Shown: positions 1 through 8,832, counted from the first letter of the stretch. The stretch is 64,000 nucleotides of DNA from Phycisphaerae bacterium (GCA_011050235.1 DRGC01000034.1:1-64000); one strand, 5' to 3'. A program made the numbers and translations. The notes: generated by a model not told the origin, from the sequence alone.

Positions 1-2
1 CC

Positions 3-734
3 GCAGAGCGCCCGGCCCCGTACGACTGGACGGCCAAAACCACCAGCGGCCCGGCGGCGTTCACGGCCGATACGACGTGGCAGTGGGACCTGCCGATGAA
101 GGCGACGGGCGCCGACAGCCCCTATGTGCGGTTCTGGTCCCAGTTGGTCCGTTGGCTGGCCGGCGCCGAGAACCGCCACGAAGGATCGGCGGCAGTCGCG
201 CGGCTGAGGCGGACCTATATGCCGGCCGGCGAGGCGATCGCGGTGACCGCGGCGGTCGCCGCCGGCGAGGGGGCCGACCCGGCGGACGTGCGGGTGGTTT
301 GCGAGTTGATGGCGGCTGAGAGAGATGAAATCATCACGAGCCAGCCGATGCGGACCAATGACGACGGGGTGTTCTCGGCTGATCTGGCCGCCCCGTCGCC
401 CGGGCGATATCGATTGGGCGTTCGGGCGGCCGACGGAACGGGGCGGCCGCTGGGCGAGGACATGCTGGCGGTGGTGGTGGCTTCGCCGCCAACCGAACTG
501 GACCGCCTGGCGCGCAACGAGCGTTTGCTTGGCGAGGTGGCCGGCCGAACCGGCGGGCGATATGCCGACCTGACGGCCCTGCCGGAGATCGTGGACGCCC
601 TGTGGCTGGCGCCGGCGGGCGCTGAGATGGCCGCGACAACAATCAAGCTCTACCATTTGCCGTGGCTGTTCGTGTTGTTCGTCGCCGCCATCACCTGCGA
701 ATGGGTGCTGCGGCGTCGCTGGGAGTTGACATGA
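3..734 (+). CDS. C-terminal part of a vWA/GATase-like membrane protein (5' truncated)
   Basis: The reading frame is open from base 3, so the gene starts before the window; 243 residues remain. A motif near the visible N-terminus (TTWQWDLP, then FWSQLVRWLA) matches the corresponding part of the large protein at 25428-28031 (STWRWRF, FWANLVRYLA). Both end in one membrane helix followed by a basic tail (EWVLRRRWELT here, EWILRKKHNLA there). It is therefore a paralogue of that protein. Between the motif and the helix lies a beta-rich, Ig-like region. In the paralogue the missing N-terminal part holds membrane helices, a von Willebrand A domain and a glutamine-amidotransferase-like fold. The stop overlaps the next gene's start (ATGA). 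Function is inferred only by analogy to MoxR-linked membrane proteins. Confidence 0.8.
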   Translation, partial: AERPAPYDWTAKTTSGPAAFTADTTWQWDLPMKATGADSPYVRFWSQLVRWLAGAENRHEGSAAVARLRRTYMPAGEAIAVTAAVAAGEGADPADVRVVCELMAAERDEIITSQPMRTNDDGVFSADLAAPSPGRYRLGVRAADGTGRPLGEDMLAVVVASPPTELDRLARNERLLGEVAGRTGGRYADLTALPEIVDALWLAPAGAEMAATTIKLYHLPWLFVLFVAAITCEWVLRRRWELT

Positions 735-1222
735 CCGAACCCAAGTCGCTCGATGATGAGATCGATCGATCAGCCGACCGACCGCGGCCCGCGCGGCGGG
801 CGCGTCTGATCGGGCTGGCTGTGGCTGGGCCGTGCTGGGCGATGCTGGCGGCGGCGTGGTGGCTGTCGCCGCGGGAGGAACTGGCCTACGGGACGGCCGA
901 GCAGATGGGCCTGCCGGCGTGCTCGATCCTGGTGCGGACGGGCTACCCCTGCCCGACGTGCGGGATGACCACGTCGGTCTCGGCGATGGCCCATGGGAAG
1001 GTGGCTTTGGCAGCCCGGGCGCATCCATTTGGTATAGCATTATTTGCGTTAGCAATTGTGTTCGGGGTGGCGGGGGTCGTGCAGCTGGCGACGGGCCGGG
1101 ATGTGCTCGGGAGGATGCGGGCACGGTGGTGGTGGCTACTGGTTGTGCTGGCGGGGGTTTTCGCCGGCTGGGGATGGGTGCTCTATGCTGGAGTCCTCAG
1201 CGGCAAATGGCCGATAAAGTAG
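731..1222 (+). CDS. DUF2752 family small membrane protein
   Basis: A 163-aa protein. The start at 731 overlaps the previous stop by four bases, which suggests translational coupling; an upstream ATG at 662 would intrude deeply into the preceding gene. It has a charged N-terminal stretch, then membrane helices at about residues 25-45, 95-120 and 135-155. Between the first and second lies the DUF2752 signature: a cysteine (LPACSIL) and a CPTCGMTTS motif followed by an MAHGK segment. The family is widespread in planctomycetes and Bacteroidetes and has no established role. Coupling to a vWA-type membrane protein suggests an envelope function, but this is inference. Confidence 0.8.
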   Translation: MTEPKSLDDEIDRSADRPRPARRARLIGLAVAGPCWAMLAAAWWLSPREELAYGTAEQMGLPACSILVRTGYPCPTCGMTTSVSAMAHGKVALAARAHPFGIALFALAIVFGVAGVVQLATGRDVLGRMRARWWWLLVVLAGVFAGWGWVLYAGVLSGKWPIK

Positions 1223-1338
1223 GCACCAGCGCCACAGACGGCCGCCGGCGAATCCTTCCCGACGGATCGGGAGGCCGGCAGTCGGGCAGAGCCCGTTCGT
1301 CGTCCGGGGCGAGGGTCTAACGGAGCAGGAGACAGACG

Positions 1339-1980
1339 ATGATTGGGCGAGTGAGCTTGTCTCTGCTGCTAGCGGCTGTGGCCGCGAGCGGCTGTGGCCA
1401 AATGGGCGGGATAGCGTACATGGCTTTAGGGGATGAGCAGACCGAGAAGGCCGAGGCCGAGTTCAGCGCCATGGCCCACAGTACGGTCGCGGTGATCGTC
1501 TATGCCGATGCGGGCGTTCAGTACGAATATCCACAGGCCACGCTGAGTCTGTCGTCGGTGGTGGCCGCGGTGCTGCGCAAGAACATCGAAGGCGCACAGA
1601 CCATCGATCCGATCCGCATTCGCAGGTATCAGCACGAGAACTTCGACTGGAACTCGATGGACAAAGCCTCGTTGGGCGAGTTGTTCGGGGCCGACTACGT
1701 TTTGTTTATCGCCTTGCGCCAGTACACCACCAAGGAGCCCGGCAGCCTGAACATCTACCGCGGGCGCATCAATGCCGAAGCGTCGATCTTCAACGTCCAT
1801 CGCCCCGATGGCACGCCGGCGGAATGGACCGAGACCTATCTGGAAGTCACCTTCCCACCAGATGCAGCCACAGGCGTCGTCGCGGCCAACGATGAACCGA
1901 TTCGCTACTATACAGAGAAAGCGTTCGCCAACCTGTTGATCCGGCGATTCTACGAGCATGAGGTATCCAAGTACCAATGA
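1339..1980 (+). CDS. Predicted lipoprotein, paralogue of the next gene
   Basis: A 213-aa protein with a lipoprotein signal peptide (hydrophobic leader ending AASGC, lipidated Cys near residue 19). The mature part is alpha/beta and contains GADYVLFIALRQY and a C-terminal LLIRRFYEHEV segment. The next gene has equivalents at the same places (GANQVLLVKLTAF and HIAKLFYDHEI), so the two are paralogues. A GGAG-type ribosome-binding site lies just upstream, and the stop overlaps the next ATG by four bases. I do not assign a named family with confidence. The shape resembles small outer-membrane-associated lipoproteins of the GNA1162/LpoB sort, but no diagnostic motif was seen. Confidence 0.78.
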   Translation: MIGRVSLSLLLAAVAASGCGQMGGIAYMALGDEQTEKAEAEFSAMAHSTVAVIVYADAGVQYEYPQATLSLSSVVAAVLRKNIEGAQTIDPIRIRRYQHENFDWNSMDKASLGELFGADYVLFIALRQYTTKEPGSLNIYRGRINAEASIFNVHRPDGTPAEWTETYLEVTFPPDAATGVVAANDEPIRYYTEKAFANLLIRRFYEHEVSKYQ

Positions 1981-2675
1981 TCCATCTTCGACAATGGGCG
2001 ACATGCGTTCTGCTGGCGACGGCAATGGGTGTGGGAGGCTGTCAGGCCCTTCCATGGGTAATTATGGCGATAGCCCCGCCGGAGAAGATCGAAGCCAAGT
2101 ACGACCTGCCGGAGAACACGACCCTGTTGGTGCTGGTGCGTGACACAGCCCTACAGGATGACGGCGAAACGGTAGCGATTCGTCAGCAATTGGCCGCACG
2201 GCTCAGCAACCAACTCCGCCAGCACGATGTCGTCCAACACATTGTCTCCTACGACGAGTTACTGACCTTGATGATCTCCGATCCGAACTTTGACACCTAC
2301 TCCGCTGACGAGGTGGGCCGTAAGCTCGGCGCCAATCAGGTGCTTCTGGTCAAGCTGACCGCGTTCGGCCTCAAGGACAGTGAGCTCGATCCATTCTGGC
2401 ATGGTCGGCTCAAGACGAATGTCCAGGTCCTCGATACGTCGGGGCAGGTCCTTTGGCCGGACGATCGGCTGTTCGGCTATCCGACCGAACCGGCCGAGCA
2501 CAAGACGACCAGCGAGGTTTCCCCTGCCTACGGCGCGAAGGTGACCGAGTATTTGGCCGTGATGATGGCTGACCACATCGCCAAGCTGTTCTACGATCAC
2601 GAGATCGATGCAGCCCTGTCGGCCCAGAAGAAACGCGAGGCCAAGTTGGCTGCCAGCGGCCTGTCGATGGAATAG
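1977..2675 (+). CDS. Predicted lipoprotein, second of a paralogous pair
   Basis: A 232-aa protein with a lipobox (MGVGGC, Cys near residue 22), so probably membrane-anchored and facing the periplasm. It shares two conserved blocks with the preceding lipoprotein: a GAxxVLxxxL strand and a C-terminal xxxFYxHE helix. The C-terminus adds a lysine-rich tail (QKKREAKLAAS). The four-base overlap with the upstream gene implies one transcript and probably coordinated amounts, compatible with a heteromeric complex. That last point is inference. No enzymatic motif was seen. Confidence 0.78.
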   Translation: MIHLRQWATCVLLATAMGVGGCQALPWVIMAIAPPEKIEAKYDLPENTTLLVLVRDTALQDDGETVAIRQQLAARLSNQLRQHDVVQHIVSYDELLTLMISDPNFDTYSADEVGRKLGANQVLLVKLTAFGLKDSELDPFWHGRLKTNVQVLDTSGQVLWPDDRLFGYPTEPAEHKTTSEVSPAYGAKVTEYLAVMMADHIAKLFYDHEIDAALSAQKKREAKLAASGLSME

Positions 2676-2695
2676 CGCCCGCCCGGCGCCGGTGA

Positions 2696-2724
2696 CTTGT
2701 TCGCTGCGCCCTTTCCGCTATAAT
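2696..2724 (+). promoter_or_regulatory. Predicted promoter of the Nfu-type gene
   Basis: A perfect TATAAT at 2719-2724 with a weak -35 (CTTGTT/TTGTTC, about 2696-2702) 16-17 bases upstream. Transcription would start near 2731, giving a leader of about 40 bases that contains an AGGAG ribosome-binding site before the ATG at 2770. Confidence 0.6.
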
Positions 2725-2769
2725 GTCATGCCGCAAGCGCAAGCTACCCAATACACAGGAGTCTGAATA

Positions 2770-3030
2770 ATGTCATCGGCGAGTGAGAACACCACCAGCA
2801 CCTTCAGTTCGGCCGTATCGGAAGTGATCCAGCAGTTGCGCCCCCTGCTTCAGGCGGATGGCGGCGATATCGAACTGGTCGATGCCGACGAGACCACCGG
2901 CAAAGTGTCCGTCCGGCTTCAAGGAGCATGCAAAGGCTGCCCGTCGGCAGCGCAGACGTTGAAGCTGGGCGTGGAACGGCACCTGAAAGAGAAAGTGCCC
3001 CAGGTCAGCGAGGTGATGGCCGTCGAGTAA
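2770..3030 (+). CDS. NifU C-terminal-domain (Nfu-type) iron-sulfur scaffold
   Basis: An 86-aa protein made almost entirely of the NifU C-terminal domain. It shows [15 protein letters not shown] at about residues 20-34 and the ligand motif CKGCPSA near residues 56-62; the two cysteines bridge a transient [4Fe-4S] cluster in known Nfu proteins. The domain is about 70 residues, so this is a stand-alone Nfu rather than a full NifU or NfuA. The likely role is cytoplasmic delivery of Fe-S clusters. Candidate clients in this window include the QueG-family proteins. It has its own promoter and an AGGAG site nine bases before the ATG. Confidence 0.92.
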   Translation: MSSASENTTSTFSSAVSEVIQQLRPLLQADGGDIELVDADETTGKVSVRLQGACKGCPSAAQTLKLGVERHLKEKVPQVSEVMAVE

Positions 3031-3054
3031 TCCCCGGGCCCCTGGCCGTCCAGT

Positions 3055-4161
3055 CTAGTCGTCGGCCTCATCTTCGGCCGTCTCGTCGGTCGAGACCTTT
3101 TCCGGATCGTCGGGCTCATCCTTGTCCGTCTCATCCGGCGTGTCGGTCTCGCCGTCGCGAACAGGGGGCTTGAGGGCGAACTCCGCCTTGGCCTCGCGAA
3201 ACGCCTTTCGTTTGTCGCGCTTGACCACATCGATGTTGCGCTTGGCGGCGCGCCATTCCTTGACACGCTTCTTGCCTTGGGCTCGAAGCTGTTTCTTTTC
3301 GCGCAATAGTTCACCCATGTGTTCCTGTTCGGCCTGCAGTTCCTTGGCTTCCGCCGAGGCGATCGAAGAGATGCCGACGCCGCCGCCGCCGCGGGGGACG
3401 CGAGGGGCGCCGGTGCGAAGATAGCGCGACCGAATGATGCGGATTTCCGCCTCGAGATCCTTGATCCGCTCACGGCTGAGGACTATTTCCTTCTTATTCT
3501 CACGCAGGCTGTCCTCGAGATCCTTGATTTGCTCCTTCTTTTCCTCGACGGCGGCCTCCGCCTCGGTGATCAGTTCACGATGATGTTCATACCCGCCCTG
3601 GATTCGGTCATAGCCCTGTTTGAAACTTTTTCGAGCAGCCCACGCCTCCCGGGATTTCTCAAAGTCAGCCAGCGTCTTGGCGTCCAGGCCCTTGACGTCC
3701 GGCTCGTTGTCGCGCCAGGCCGCCATCTGCCCGATGTTGTTCATCACGTTGGCATCGCTGCCCAGCAGGTTGGCCGCCATGACCGCCCCCTTAAAGGCCA
3801 GGGCGAGCTTCTTTCTCTTGGCGTTGGCGCAACTCGTCAGGGCCCATGCCAGTCCGTTGGTTGGATCCAGCTTGGTCAGCGCCCGGGCCGGCGTGGCCGC
3901 CGCCTCGGAAGCGCCCAACGCAACCAGCTTTCGCATGTAAACATCGCGCAGTTCGACGTGCTTGGGGGCCAGCCGCGCCACCGAAGCATAAGCCTCGCCC
4001 GCCTGGCGAGCGTTCTGGGAGCCCTCAATCTCTCGGATTACGCGACGCATCTGCTCGTCGGAGACCGAGTCGTCCGCCCGTGCCGGCCGATCGACAACCA
4101 GCACCGACCACGCCACAAGAACCATCATCATAACTGTCATACCATGTCGTCGTTTCATCAT
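3055..4161 (-). CDS. Secreted helical-repeat/coiled-coil protein, first of a pair
   Basis: About 368 aa from the ATG at 4161; a TTG three codons upstream is the longer alternative. An N-terminal signal peptide (MTVMMMVLVAWSVLVV, ending near ARADD) is followed by a TPR-like helical region (AGEAYASVARLAPKH, then GLAWALTSCANAKRKK). A long charged coiled coil covers about residues 190-330 and an acidic Asp/Glu/Thr-rich tail ends the protein. A short glycine run (PRGGGGVG) interrupts the coil. It is a paralogue of the next gene at 4276-5700, sharing the YMRK, GLAW and AAWxxN landmarks in order. No catalytic motif was seen; it is probably a periplasmic structural or scaffold protein. Confidence 0.75.
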   Translation of the reverse strand: MMKRRHGMTVMMMVLVAWSVLVVDRPARADDSVSDEQMRRVIREIEGSQNARQAGEAYASVARLAPKHVELRDVYMRKLVALGASEAAATPARALTKLDPTNGLAWALTSCANAKRKKLALAFKGAVMAANLLGSDANVMNNIGQMAAWRDNEPDVKGLDAKTLADFEKSREAWAARKSFKQGYDRIQGGYEHHRELITEAEAAVEEKKEQIKDLEDSLRENKKEIVLSRERIKDLEAEIRIIRSRYLRTGAPRVPRGGGGVGISSIASAEAKELQAEQEHMGELLREKKQLRAQGKKRVKEWRAAKRNIDVVKRDKRKAFREAKAEFALKPPVRDGETDTPDETDKDEPDDPEKVSTDETAEDEADD

Positions 4162-4228
4162 GTACCCCAATCCCTGTTGAAGGGGTTAGTAACCAGACCT
4201 GCTGCGCCCGCAGAACGCTAGTGATTGG

Positions 4229-4257
4229 ATTATAGGTAACTCAATGGTGACCGTAAA
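4229..4257 (-). promoter_or_regulatory. Predicted promoter of the 3055-4161 gene
   Basis: On the minus strand, TTTACG (4257-4252), a 17-base spacer and a perfect TATAAT (4234-4229). Transcription would start near 4222, about 60 bases before the ATG. The two paralogous genes are therefore probably not strictly cotranscribed, although read-through from the upstream copy is possible. Confidence 0.6.
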
Positions 4258-4275
4258 GCGCAAAATATGCTCGGT

Positions 4276-5700
4276 TTAATCGTCGCCGTCTGCCACAGAT
4301 GCCTCCGCCGTCATCTCATCGAGCATCGCCTGCGCCTCGATCGCCGCGTCAGAGCCCGGGGCCATCTGCACCACTTCCTGGAGCAACTCGATGGCCCGAT
4401 CGGTCAGCCCGGCCTGGATGTAGTGCCCGGCCAACTGCAGCACCTTGGCTGGATCCTTCTCGATCGTCACCGGGTGAGAGGAACGCTCCTCTCGCACAGC
4501 GGCGCGAGCGGCCTCAAGATCAATTCGCTGCCCCTCCACAAGCGGCAACTGCCACTCCACGTGACGATGCAGACCTCGCAAGAACTTCGCCTCTTGGGCG
4601 ACAACCAGCCTGACATCCGCCGAAGCTTTTCGTTTGCTCGTTTTCAGTTTCCCGAACTGGCCCTGCAGTTTGCGAAGCTGGGTCCAAACGTTCCTCCGTT
4701 CGCGCTTGGCTGCGCGAATCTCGTCTCTAAGCTCATTGATCCTCTCTCGCAGGTCCCATTCGATACTGGCATCCCCCGCCCGGTCAGCGCGGCTGATCAG
4801 AGCCGCCAGCCCCGCTCTCAGCCGAGCCAGGCTTTGCTTATCCTGCGGCGTCAACGGGTTCTTCCTCGCCAGCGAGCGAATCTGTTGCTTCTTCCGGGCG
4901 ATCCTTCTATTGATCACATGCCTGGCGGCTTCGTGAGCGGCCAGTTCGGCCGTCACGTTATATAACTCAGACTGCAGGGATGCCAGTTCTTCATCGATGG
5001 CGTCGATCTGATCCTGCACGTTCTCGCCATCCTCCTTAACACGATCCATTTCTTCGGCGATCTCGTCGACGGCGTCCTGGGCCTCCTCGATTCGCTCGTC
5101 ATGGTCAGTCAAATCGTCAAGAAGGTCCTGATAGGCCTCGGCAAAGGCCGAATTCTCCAGCCATTTGTCGATGGATCGGGAGATCGTCTTGCGCAGCCTT
5201 GTCGGGATGTTCGCAGCCGGACCCGAAGCTTCGGACCAGGCCGCCAACACGCCGGCATTATGCATGACGCCCGGATCGTCCCCCAGCAGCGCCGCCGCCT
5301 GGACGATCTCCGCCAGCGCCTTGGCCAGACTCCCCCGGCCGGCGTCGACATAGGCGATAACGCCCCAGGCCAGGCCGTGGTCCTTGTCGGAGTGGACAAG
5401 CCAACGGGCCCCGATGACGGCCTTGGTCACCTCGCCGAACGTCAGCATCTTTCGCATGTAGGCTTCGTTGGCCTGGACATCTCCCCGAAGAAGCTTGTTC
5501 GCCTCGACGTAGGCGGCGACCGCTTCTGGGGGGGTCTTGGCCTGACGGATCGCCTCGGCCAGGAGGTGAAGCTGCTCGGCGATCTCTTCCGGTGACGGCG
5601 CCGTAGCCGGTTGAGAGGTGGGCTGGGAGGCGGGCTGATCTGCCAACAGGGACGAAGCGAAGAAAGCAACGGTCAGCACGACCCCAACAAATCGCAACAT
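4276..5700 (-). CDS. Secreted coiled-coil/helical-repeat protein, second of a pair
   Basis: A 474-aa protein with a signal peptide (VVLTVAFFASSLLADQ) followed by a Pro/Thr/Ser-rich linker (PASQPTSQPATAP). Helical repeats carry the same landmarks as its neighbour (AYMRKML, HGLAWGVIA, HNAGVLAAW). A coiled coil of about 170 residues follows (about 195-365), rich in Glu, Lys and Arg. The C-terminus adds a second helical-repeat unit (AGHYIQAGLTDRAIELLQEV) that the shorter paralogue lacks. The ATG has a strong AAAGGAG site upstream. It is likely exported to the periplasm or cell surface. The pair probably arose by tandem duplication; function unknown. Confidence 0.78.
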   Translation of the reverse strand: MLRFVGVVLTVAFFASSLLADQPASQPTSQPATAPSPEEIAEQLHLLAEAIRQAKTPPEAVAAYVEANKLLRGDVQANEAYMRKMLTFGEVTKAVIGARWLVHSDKDHGLAWGVIAYVDAGRGSLAKALAEIVQAAALLGDDPGVMHNAGVLAAWSEASGPAANIPTRLRKTISRSIDKWLENSAFAEAYQDLLDDLTDHDERIEEAQDAVDEIAEEMDRVKEDGENVQDQIDAIDEELASLQSELYNVTAELAAHEAARHVINRRIARKKQQIRSLARKNPLTPQDKQSLARLRAGLAALISRADRAGDASIEWDLRERINELRDEIRAAKRERRNVWTQLRKLQGQFGKLKTSKRKASADVRLVVAQEAKFLRGLHRHVEWQLPLVEGQRIDLEAARAAVREERSSHPVTIEKDPAKVLQLAGHYIQAGLTDRAIELLQEVVQMAPGSDAAIEAQAMLDEMTAEASVADGDD

Positions 5701-5799
5701 TGCAGACTCCTTTCGAGCCTAGAGGCAACATTGACCTGCATCTTATTAGAACGCACGGCCAGCCCGAAGGTTTCACTTTTCTGAAAATTGCCGCCCGGG

Positions 5800-5829
5800 T
5801 TGACCGCCCGGACAATCAGGCGGTAGGAT
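5800..5829 (+). promoter_or_regulatory. Predicted trpG promoter giving a leaderless mRNA
   Basis: TTGACC (5800-5805), an 18-base spacer and TAGGAT (5824-5829). The GTG start codon at 5836 lies only six bases after the -10, so transcription would begin at or next to the start codon. No Shine-Dalgarno sequence precedes the GTG, which fits a leaderless transcript. Confidence 0.55.
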
Positions 5830-5835
5830 GCTCGT

Positions 5836-6411
5836 GTGATCCTTGTCGTCGACAATTACGATAGCTTTACCTACAACCTTGTCCAGCGGATCGGCGAGCT
5901 GGGGCGGGGCGACCAGATTCGCGTCGTGCGCAACGATGCCGTCACCCCCGCCCAGGCCGAAAGCGACATCAAGCCCACGCACCTGATCATCTCCCCCGGG
6001 CCGTGCACGCCGAACGAGGCCGGCGGAAGCTGCAACTTCGTCAGCCATTTTCACGGAACCATCCCGATCCTGGGTGTCTGCCTAGGCCATCAATGCATCG
6101 GGCAGGTCTTCGGAGGCAAGGTCGTCCGGGCCGGGCGACTGATGCACGGCAAGACCAGCAAGATCGAACACGACGGGCAGGGGGTGTTTGTCGGCCTGGC
6201 GAACCCCTTCACCGCCACGCGATATCACAGCCTGATCGTCCAGACCGACGAACTGGACAAGGACTTTATCGAGACAGCCTGGTCGGTCGACCAGCACGAG
6301 TTGATGGGCATTCGCTCAAAGACGCAGCCGACCGAGGGGGTGCAGTTTCACCCCGAGAGCTTCCTGACGGACGTGGGGCACGACCTTCTGAAGAATTTCC
6401 TGTCGCTCTAA
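5836..6411 (+). CDS. trpG: Glutamine amidotransferase, anthranilate/aminodeoxychorismate synthase component II
   Basis: A 191-aa protein of normal family length. It opens with the characteristic VVDNYDSFTYNL block and carries the nucleophile motif GVCLGHQCIGQ (Cys about residue 79) and the C-terminal catalytic GVQFHPES (His about residue 171). It releases ammonia from glutamine for the chorismate-using TrpE or PabB subunit, so it could serve tryptophan synthesis, folate synthesis or both. No trpE/pabB is adjacent, and trpBA are about 8 kb away. The GTG start is chosen because it begins the conserved first strand and sits directly after a promoter. Sequence alone does not separate TrpG from PabA. 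Confidence 0.93.
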   Translation: MILVVDNYDSFTYNLVQRIGELGRGDQIRVVRNDAVTPAQAESDIKPTHLIISPGPCTPNEAGGSCNFVSHFHGTIPILGVCLGHQCIGQVFGGKVVRAGRLMHGKTSKIEHDGQGVFVGLANPFTATRYHSLIVQTDELDKDFIETAWSVDQHELMGIRSKTQPTEGVQFHPESFLTDVGHDLLKNFLSL

Positions 6412-6498
6412 CGAGCCCTCGCGCACCTCTGCGCGGGCGACGCGCCCCCCACCAACGCTCGCCACGGTCTCGTCGTTCGATGATCCGTTGCCGTAAGG

Positions 6499-8448
6499 CT
6501 AGTCGGCCTGATCGAACATGCCCTGAGCGGCGGCGGCCACATCCTCCGGCGACAGGTGCACCATCTTGAGGATCTCTTCGGGCGTCTTGGCGCTCTTGGG
6601 AACGCGGTGGACAACCTTCGTCTCGACGCACACGCCCAAATCGCTCTTGGCCGCGGCAGCGGTGATCTCATCGGCCACGCCGCCGAGATAGTTGTCCTCG
6701 ATCACCAGGATCTGCCCGCGGCAATCGTCGCCGATCTTCAGAATCTCATCCACCTTCAGGGGCAGGCAGTACGCGTCGACCAGCGACGCCGACAGGCCGT
6801 ATTGGTCTTCGAGAATCTGACGCGCTTCGATCGCGATGTGCACCATGTATCCGCTGGCGACGATGAGCACGTCTTCGCCGTCGACCAGGTGCTTGAAGCC
6901 GCCCAACTCGAAGGTCTCGTCGTCGTCATACAGGAACGCCACGTCCGGCCGATGCGTTCGCATGTAGCACATGCCGTCGGTATTCGCCATCAGCTCGGTC
7001 AGCTTAAAGGCGCTGACCGCATCGGACGGCAGGAACAGCCGGATGCTCGGGGCCCCGTCGACGCGCGTCGAATGGGCGAACGCCCGCATAAACGCCAGGT
7101 CGGGCAGGGCCATCTGGCTGGGCCCGTCGGCCGCCAGAGATACGCCCGCGTGCGATCCGACCAGCTTGACATTGGCGTTGGTGATCGCGGCCATTTCGAT
7201 CTGATCGCAGGCCCGAAGCAGAAACTTGCTGAACGTGGAGGCAAAGGCGATTCGTCCGCCCGCCGACAGCCCCGTCGCCGCCGAAACCATGTTCTGCTCG
7301 GCGATTCGGGCCTCGAAAAAGCGCTCGGGATATTTCTTGGCGAAGAAATCGGCAAAGGTGGAGTTCTTGACGTCGCCATCGAGCGCGACGATGCGCGGGT
7401 CGCTGCCCAGCCCAGCCAACGCCGCCCCGTAGGCCCGCCGCGTCGCGAGCTTTCGCTGCTCGTAGGCCTCCGCCAGTCCCACCGCCGCAAGCGCCTCGGC
7501 CAGCGAACCGGCTGACAACTCGCCCGATCCGGCGGGCTCGACCGCGGCGACCTGCTGCAGGTCGGCCACATCGCGATCGGCCAACTCAGCCACGCCCAAC
7601 TCGTCGGCCTTGGCGTTCAGATCGGCGAACGCGGCGTCCAGTTGCTCGGTCTTGAGCGGCTTGCCGTGATAGCCCTGGCCCTGAAGTTCATTGACGCCCC
7701 AGCCCTTGATCGTCTTGGCGACCACGGCGATGGGCTTGTCGCCGGCCTCGGCCGTCAGGGCTTCGAAGATCTCGTCCCAGTTGTGCCCGTCGATCACCTT
7801 GACGTCCATGCCGAACGCCGTCAGCTTCTCCGTCAGGCGCTCGGGCGACTGCTGCGGCGAGACGGCGTCGCTCTGCCCCTGGCCGTTGCAGCTGAAGATC
7901 GTCCGAACCGCCAGCAGGTTGTAATCGACGATGAAGTCCACGGCCTCCCAGACCTGCCCCTCGCGACTTTCCCCGTCGCCGAGGATGCAGAAAATCTTTC
8001 GATCGCTTTCGTCCAGCCGGGCCGCACACGCCAGACCGGCCGCCACCGACAATCCCTGGCCCAGCGATCCTGTGGCGGCATCGAAGAACGGAAAGCCCAC
8101 CGCCGGGTTCGGATGCCCGTCCAGAACGCTGTCGGCCTCCCGGAGGGTCAAGGCATCTTCAAACCGCAACTGCGACGGCTGGTCAGCCGAACCCACCACG
8201 CCACCGAGGTCGCAGTACGCCGCGTAGACGGCGGGCACGGCATGGCCTTCGGACAGCACCAGCCGGTCGCTGCCGGTGTTCCAGGGGTTCTTCGGATCGT
8301 ATCGCATCACGCGGTACATCAGCGCCGCGGTCAGATGCAGAATGGACAGCGAACTGGACGGATGGCCGCTGCCGGCTTCCGTGCACATGCGCACGATCTG
8401 CTTGCCAAGCTCGATGACCTTGCGGTCCAGGTCCTTGTATTCAGCCAT
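6499..8448 (-). CDS. tkt: Transketolase
   Basis: A 649-aa protein, close to the usual transketolase length. It has the N-terminal thiamine-diphosphate domain (GSGHPSSSLS; LGDGESREGQVWEA with the GDG start of the ThDP-binding motif), a middle pyrimidine-binding domain (RIAEQNMVSAATGLSAGG, containing the catalytic Glu) and a C-terminal domain. It interconverts pentose-phosphate sugars and supplies erythrose 4-phosphate for the shikimate pathway. A GGGGAG ribosome-binding site precedes the ATG. It converges on trpG with no obvious U-tract terminator between them. The subunit is fused rather than split into two genes. Confidence 0.95.
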   Translation of the reverse strand: MAEYKDLDRKVIELGKQIVRMCTEAGSGHPSSSLSILHLTAALMYRVMRYDPKNPWNTGSDRLVLSEGHAVPAVYAAYCDLGGVVGSADQPSQLRFEDALTLREADSVLDGHPNPAVGFPFFDAATGSLGQGLSVAAGLACAARLDESDRKIFCILGDGESREGQVWEAVDFIVDYNLLAVRTIFSCNGQGQSDAVSPQQSPERLTEKLTAFGMDVKVIDGHNWDEIFEALTAEAGDKPIAVVAKTIKGWGVNELQGQGYHGKPLKTEQLDAAFADLNAKADELGVAELADRDVADLQQVAAVEPAGSGELSAGSLAEALAAVGLAEAYEQRKLATRRAYGAALAGLGSDPRIVALDGDVKNSTFADFFAKKYPERFFEARIAEQNMVSAATGLSAGGRIAFASTFSKFLLRACDQIEMAAITNANVKLVGSHAGVSLAADGPSQMALPDLAFMRAFAHSTRVDGAPSIRLFLPSDAVSAFKLTELMANTDGMCYMRTHRPDVAFLYDDDETFELGGFKHLVDGEDVLIVASGYMVHIAIEARQILEDQYGLSASLVDAYCLPLKVDEILKIGDDCRGQILVIEDNYLGGVADEITAAAAKSDLGVCVETKVVHRVPKSAKTPEEILKMVHLSPEDVAAAAQGMFDQAD

Positions 8449-8803
8449 GCTTAACTCCCCATAGACTGGGCGTTAGGTTTAGTGAAGACCCGGTAAGCTA
8501 ACGAAACGCCGCGTGCAAAGCAAGCATCAAAGGCTCTCAACCGGCCCGCACCAGTCAACCGTCCCCGTGCAATGACATCCCACGAATTGCCGGCATACCC
8601 CCAGGCGAGCCCGTCATGAAAGAATCATCTCACTCGCCAATCTCGCGGAAGTCACCGTTTCGCCCTTCGCGGGGGAGCTCTTGGCCTCCTCTTGAGCGCT
8701 TTTCGACCCGCTTGAACCGGCACGAGTATCGCCAGCATAAGCGACGCTCGTGCAATGACTTAAGGATATTTGCACCTATTTGTCCAGGGTCTCAGAATCT
8801 CCA
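8449..8803. other. Intergenic region, no gene recognised
   Basis: About 355 bases between the transketolase start and the small-RNA promoter. Short open frames are present but none has a ribosome-binding site or recognisable content. An 11-base sequence (CGTGCAATGAC) occurs twice, at 8566-8576 and 8749-8759. A weak minus-strand promoter for tkt (TTGCTT, 17 bases, TAGCTT) can be drawn but is not convincing. Confidence 0.4.
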
Positions 8804-8832
8804 TTGACAGCGCCGAGGCCGGGTGCTATACT
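8804..8832 (+). promoter_or_regulatory. Consensus sigma-70 promoter of the small RNA
   Basis: TTGACA (8804-8809, perfect), exactly 17 bases, then TATACT (8827-8832, five of six). This is the best promoter in the window. The predicted start is near 8839. Confidence 0.85.

Noticed and set aside
6412-6498. Terminator between trpG and tkt
   Set aside because: A CGCGCA/TGCGCG stem is present, but there is no T-run in either direction, so the evidence is too weak to list.
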